7,869 nucleotides of DNA, taken from the NCBI GenBank assembly GCA_023430565.1, contig JAEZAD010000248.1:1-7869 (forward strand). The letters run 5' to 3'. Source of the DNA: Verrucomicrobiota bacterium (GTDB lineage Bacteria > Verrucomicrobiota > Verrucomicrobiia > Opitutales > Opitutaceae). This document shows positions 5,443-7,869 of this stretch, in pieces. The notes under the pieces are model-generated. The model saw nothing but the letters and a program-made list of their open reading frames with translations. It made no database searches and was not told the origin of the DNA. Numbering within the stretch: position 1 is the stretch's first letter; each line of letters begins with the position of its first letter. A program made the translations under genes and the position numbers.

Positions 5443-6855
5443 ATGCGCATCGACGACTCCCTCCAACCCGCCGCCCTCGCCCCCGCGCTCGACCGCTTCT
5501 GGAATCTCTCCGGCGACAAAATCGACCGCCTCGTCCGCGACTACGACCCTGCCAAGGGCTCGCCCGTTTTCACCGTCGAGGGCCGCTACACCACGCGCGG
5601 CTGGACCGAGTGGACCGAAGGCTTTCACTACGGCTCCGCCTTCCTGCAATTCGACGCCACCGACGAGCGCCGCTTCGCCGGCATCGCCGAGCAATACACC
5701 GTCGGCCGCATGGCGTCTCACGTCAGCCACATCGGCGTCCACGACCACGGCTTCAACAACCTCTCCACCTACGGCAACTGGCTCCGCCTCCTCCGCGAAG
5801 GCCGCCTCTCCAGCGACGCCGCTCGCATCGATTTCTGCGAGCTCGCCCTGAAAATCTCCGGCGCCGTCCAGGCCTCTCGCTGGTCCCCCATCCACGGCGT
5901 CGGTGGCCCTGGCCGCCATAGCCTCGGCGAAGGCGGCTACATCTACTCCTTCAACGGCCCGCATAGTTTGTTCGTGGATACGATCCGCTCCGTGCGCATC
6001 GTCGTCGTCGCCCACGCGCTCGGCCATCGCCTCATGGGCGAAAACGATTCGCCCATCAATCTCCTCGAACGCGGTCTCCAGCACGCCGAAGCCACGGCGA
6101 AATACTCCATCTATTACGGCAAGGGCCGCGACCTCTACGACGAACGCGGACGCACCGCCCACGAGAGCGTCTTCAACGTCAACGACGGCCGCTACCGCTG
6201 CCCCAACTCCCAACAGGGCTACTCCGGCTTCACCACCTGGACCCGCGGACTCGCCTGGGCCATGCTGGGTTTTGCCGAACAACTCGAATTCCTCGCGGCC
6301 CTCCCCGATTCCGAACTCGAACCCCTCGGCGGCCGCACCAAATGGCACGCGCTCCTCCTCGAGGCCGCCACCGCCACCTGCGACTGGTTCATCGCGAACA
6401 CCGCCACCGACGGCATCCCCTATTGGGATGGCGGCGCCCCCGGCCTTGTTCACCTTGGCGACTACCGCAACCGCCCCGCCGAACCGTTCAACGATCACGA
6501 GCCCGTCGACAGCTCCGCCGCCGCCATCGGCGCGCAGGGCCTCCTCCGCCTCGGCCGTATCCTGAACACGGCGACACCCGCCGGCCGTCGCTACTTCCAA
6601 GCCGGCCTCACTACCCTCCGCACGCTCCTTAACGAGCCGTATCTTTCCACCGCACCGGACCACCAAGGCCTCCTGCTCCACAGCGTCTACCACCGCCCGA
6701 ACAACTGGGACCACATCCCCGCCGGCCGGAAAATCCCCTGCGGGGAATCGTCGATGTGGGGCGACTACCACATCCGCGAAGCCGCCCTCTACCTCCAGCG
6801 CCTCATCAAAAACCAACCCCACCTCACCTTCTTCGCCTGCCTGCCACGTCGCTAA
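5443..6855 (+). CDS. GH88-type unsaturated glucuronyl/galacturonyl hydrolase
   Basis: This 470-residue enzyme belongs to the GH88/GH105 (alpha/alpha)6-barrel group. These enzymes hydrate the double bond of the 4,5-unsaturated uronate left at a chain end by a polysaccharide lyase, releasing the uronate and the rest of the oligosaccharide. Visible signatures are WTEGFHYG (57-64), HDHGFNN (100-106) with candidate Asp101, FVDTIRS (177-183) with candidate Asp179, TTWTRGLAWAMLGFAE (264-279), DSSAAAIGAQGLLRL (356-370) and GDYHIREA (440-447). The two Asp residues align by eye with the catalytic pair of Bacillus UGL (Asp88/Asp149). The start is the ATG at 5443; the frame is open back to 5311, but that part is proline-rich and not family-like. 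No signal peptide is seen, so it is probably cytoplasmic. It is longer than the roughly 380 residues of classical UGL. It follows the PL22-like gene by 229 bases and fits a pectin or rhamnogalacturonan route. GH88 fits better than GH105, but the boundary is not decisive by eye. Confidence 0.88.
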   Translation: MRIDDSLQPAALAPALDRFWNLSGDKIDRLVRDYDPAKGSPVFTVEGRYTTRGWTEWTEGFHYGSAFLQFDATDERRFAGIAEQYTVGRMASHVSHIGVHDHGFNNLSTYGNWLRLLREGRLSSDAARIDFCELALKISGAVQASRWSPIHGVGGPGRHSLGEGGYIYSFNGPHSLFVDTIRSVRIVVVAHALGHRLMGENDSPINLLERGLQHAEATAKYSIYYGKGRDLYDERGRTAHESVFNVNDGRYRCPNSQQGYSGFTTWTRGLAWAMLGFAEQLEFLAALPDSELEPLGGRTKWHALLLEAATATCDWFIANTATDGIPYWDGGAPGLVHLGDYRNRPAEPFNDHEPVDSSAAAIGAQGLLRLGRILNTATPAGRRYFQAGLTTLRTLLNEPYLSTAPDHQGLLLHSVYHRPNNWDHIPAGRKIPCGESSMWGDYHIREAALYLQRLIKNQPHLTFFACLPRR

Positions 6856-6870
6856 AGCGGCGCGGAAGAT

Positions 6871-7018
6871 CCAAGCACCAAGCTCCAGAGAATCCTCAAC
6901 CCCAAAACACCCCATTGTCATTCTGAGCGAAGCGAAGAATCCAGGGCGACATCCGCACTCACGCCTATTCTCCCCAATTGATTTGAACATTGGAGCTTCT
7001 CTGGAGCTTGGATCTTGG
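6871..7018. repeat. Inverted heptad arrays enclosing the second hairpin repeat
   Basis: Positions 6871-6892 and 6997-7018 are reverse complements at 20 of 22 positions: a 15-bp exact arm (6878-6892 with 6997-7011), a 2-by-2 mismatch, then CCAAG/CTTGG. The left arm is built of 7-base units CCAAGCA, CCAAGCT, CCAGAGA, and the right arm carries the same unit inverted. The 29-base repeat lies inside the 104-base spacer. The element fills most of the gap between the GH88 and isomerase genes. There is no reading frame for a transposase and no evident target-site duplication. Confidence 0.82.
6915..6943 (+). repeat. 29-base hairpin repeat, copy 2 (GCGAAGC core)
   Basis: This is identical over 29 bases to copy 1 at 1391-1419. 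ATTCT (6920-6924) pairs with AGAAT (6936-6940), followed by a GA/GA tandem mismatch and GC pairs around the loop GAA (6929-6931). Here the stem can extend through TG/CA and, past a two-base bulge, CCC (6911-6913) with GGG (6944-6946). It lies 60 bases after the GH88 stop. Confidence 0.85.
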
Positions 7019-7030
7019 TCCTTGGAGCTT
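7000..7030 (+). repeat. Direct CTTGG(A/T)N heptad array
   Basis: CTTGGAT (7007-7013), CTTGGTC (7014-7020) and CTTGGAG (7021-7027) are tandem 7-base units, preceded by a degenerate TCTGGAG (7000-7006). TGGAGCTT also recurs at 6991, 7002 and 7023, with start-to-start spacings of 11 and 21 bases. The array ends 18 bases before the isomerase ATG, so it lies in that gene's promoter or 5' leader. It resembles short tandemly repeated heptamers described in cyanobacteria in form only. Confidence 0.78.
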
Positions 7031-7047
7031 TCCCCCTTTCCCTTCTC

Positions 7048-7869
7048 ATGAGCGCCGTCCTCGCCCAACTTTGCCTCCACACGATCACCACCAAGCCGTG
7101 GCCGATCGAAACCGCCGCCGCGAAATACGCCGCCGCCGGCGTCAAGGGCATCACCATCTGGCGCGACGCTCTCGCCAACCGCGATCCGCAAAAGATCGCC
7201 GCCCTCCTTCGCGATCACGGCCTCAGCGTCGTCTCCCTCTGCCGCGGCGGCTTCTTCCCCGCGCTCACCGCCGACGCCCGCGCCAAGGCCCTCGACGACA
7301 ACCGCCGCGCCATCGCCGAAGCCCACGCACTCGGCGCCCCTCACGTCGTCCTCGTCTGCGGCGCCGTCCCCGGAATTCCACTCCACGACGCCCGCCGTCA
7401 GATCCGCGATGGCATCGCCGCTCTCCTCCCCGACTGCGCCGCCGCCAACGTCAAACTCGCCATCGAGCCGCTCCACCCGATGTATGCCGGCGATCGCTCC
7501 GCCGTGAACACCCTCGCCCAAGCCAACGACATGGCCGAGGAACTCGCCTCGCCCCTCGTCGGCGTCGCCGTCGACGTGTATCACCTTTGGTGGGACCCGC
7601 ACCTCGAGCAGGAAATCGCGCGCTGCGGTCGCCTGAAAAAACTCTTCGCCTACCACGTCTGCGATTGGAAAACCCCCGTCGAAGACCTCCTCCTCGACCG
7701 CGGCCTCATGGGCGAAGGCTGCATCCCCCTTCGCCAGATCCGCTCCTGGGTCGAAGCCGCCGGCTTCAACAGCTGGAACGAAGTCGAAATCTTCTCCAAC
7801 CGCCACTGGTCCCGCGACCAGGACGCGTTCCTCTCCGACATCCTCACCGCCTACCGCGCGCACGTCTGA
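7048..7869 (+). CDS. Xylose isomerase-like TIM-barrel sugar isomerase/epimerase
   Basis: This 273-residue protein belongs to the AP-endonuclease-2/xylose isomerase-like TIM-barrel superfamily, which uses a divalent metal to isomerise, epimerise or cleave sugars and keto-sugars. The ATG at 7048 gives the first barrel strand directly (AQLCLHTITT, 6-15). A TTG start at 7015 would place the N-terminus inside the heptad array and is rejected. Expected metal ligands lie at the ends of barrel strands: Glu140 in LAIEPLHPM, Asp176 in VAVDVYHLWWD (His179 nearby), His203 in FAYHVCDWKTP and Glu247 in NEVEIFS. The length is normal for the family. No signal peptide is seen, so it is probably cytoplasmic. 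Its neighbours suggest action on a sugar from pectin or on a keto-sugar made by the Gfo/Idh enzyme, but the reaction is undefined. The stop codon coincides with the window end. A 20-base pure pyrimidine tract (7028-7047) precedes the start and no Shine-Dalgarno is visible. Confidence 0.88.
   Translation: MSAVLAQLCLHTITTKPWPIETAAAKYAAAGVKGITIWRDALANRDPQKIAALLRDHGLSVVSLCRGGFFPALTADARAKALDDNRRAIAEAHALGAPHVVLVCGAVPGIPLHDARRQIRDGIAALLPDCAAANVKLAIEPLHPMYAGDRSAVNTLAQANDMAEELASPLVGVAVDVYHLWWDPHLEQEIARCGRLKKLFAYHVCDWKTPVEDLLLDRGLMGEGCIPLRQIRSWVEAAGFNSWNEVEIFSNRHWSRDQDAFLSDILTAYRAHV

Noticed and set aside
6871..7027. CRISPR array or classical IS/MITE
   Set aside because: Units are 7 bases long with no spacers, there is no transposase, and no target-site duplication is visible at the edges.
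7015..7047. TTG start for the isomerase
   Set aside because: It would encode the heptad array and pyrimidine tract. The ATG at 7048 leads straight into the first barrel strand.
5410..7863. 817-codon antisense open frame across the GH88 and isomerase genes
   Set aside because: It crosses two well-supported genes and the repeat-filled gap, is Gly/Ala/Val/Glu-rich without domain motifs, and is explained by C-ending codons on the opposite strand.

Overview
The window looks like a carbohydrate-degradation locus from a GC-rich Gram-negative bacterium. It is most likely from Verrucomicrobiota, probably close to the Opitutaceae. That placement rests on the gene families, the absence of visible Shine-Dalgarno sequences, the strong C-over-G skew of the + strand, and the repeat-laden gaps; it is inference, because no rRNA or marker gene is present.

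Layout. Positions 1-429 hold the C-terminal end of a large glycosidase, best matched to GH106 alpha-L-rhamnosidase-like enzymes. A secreted alpha/beta-hydrolase esterase follows 34 bases later (464-1375). The only minus-strand gene, a secreted lipase/esterase-like alpha/beta hydrolase (1441-2142), faces it across a 65-base convergent gap that contains a hairpin repeat. A divergent 178-base gap leads into a Gfo/Idh oxidoreductase (2321-3673). Then come a secreted beta-propeller protein of the oligogalacturonate lyase (PL22) type (3861-5213), a GH88-type unsaturated uronyl hydrolase (5443-6855) and a xylose-isomerase-like TIM-barrel sugar isomerase/epimerase (7048-7869), whose stop codon is the last base of the window. 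No gene-free stretch exceeds 300 bases. I see no tRNA, rRNA, CRISPR array, transposase or transporter.

How the genes fit together. A rhamnosidase, a deacetylating esterase, an oligogalacturonate lyase-like propeller and an unsaturated uronate hydrolase together point to pectin, and especially to rhamnogalacturonan-type chains. The Gfo/Idh oxidoreductase and the TIM-barrel isomerase would act on the released sugars. Substrates are inferred from families and context and are not proven.

The gaps are unusually structured. They hold a 29-base hairpin repeat present twice, a hexanucleotide tandem array, a perfect 11-bp palindrome, a hairpin starting on the base after a stop codon, and an inverted pair of heptad arrays enclosing one copy of the 29-base repeat. 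I found no convincing new defence or mobile system. The most unusual material is this repeat architecture, followed by departures from family consensus in the Gfo/Idh and PL22-like proteins.
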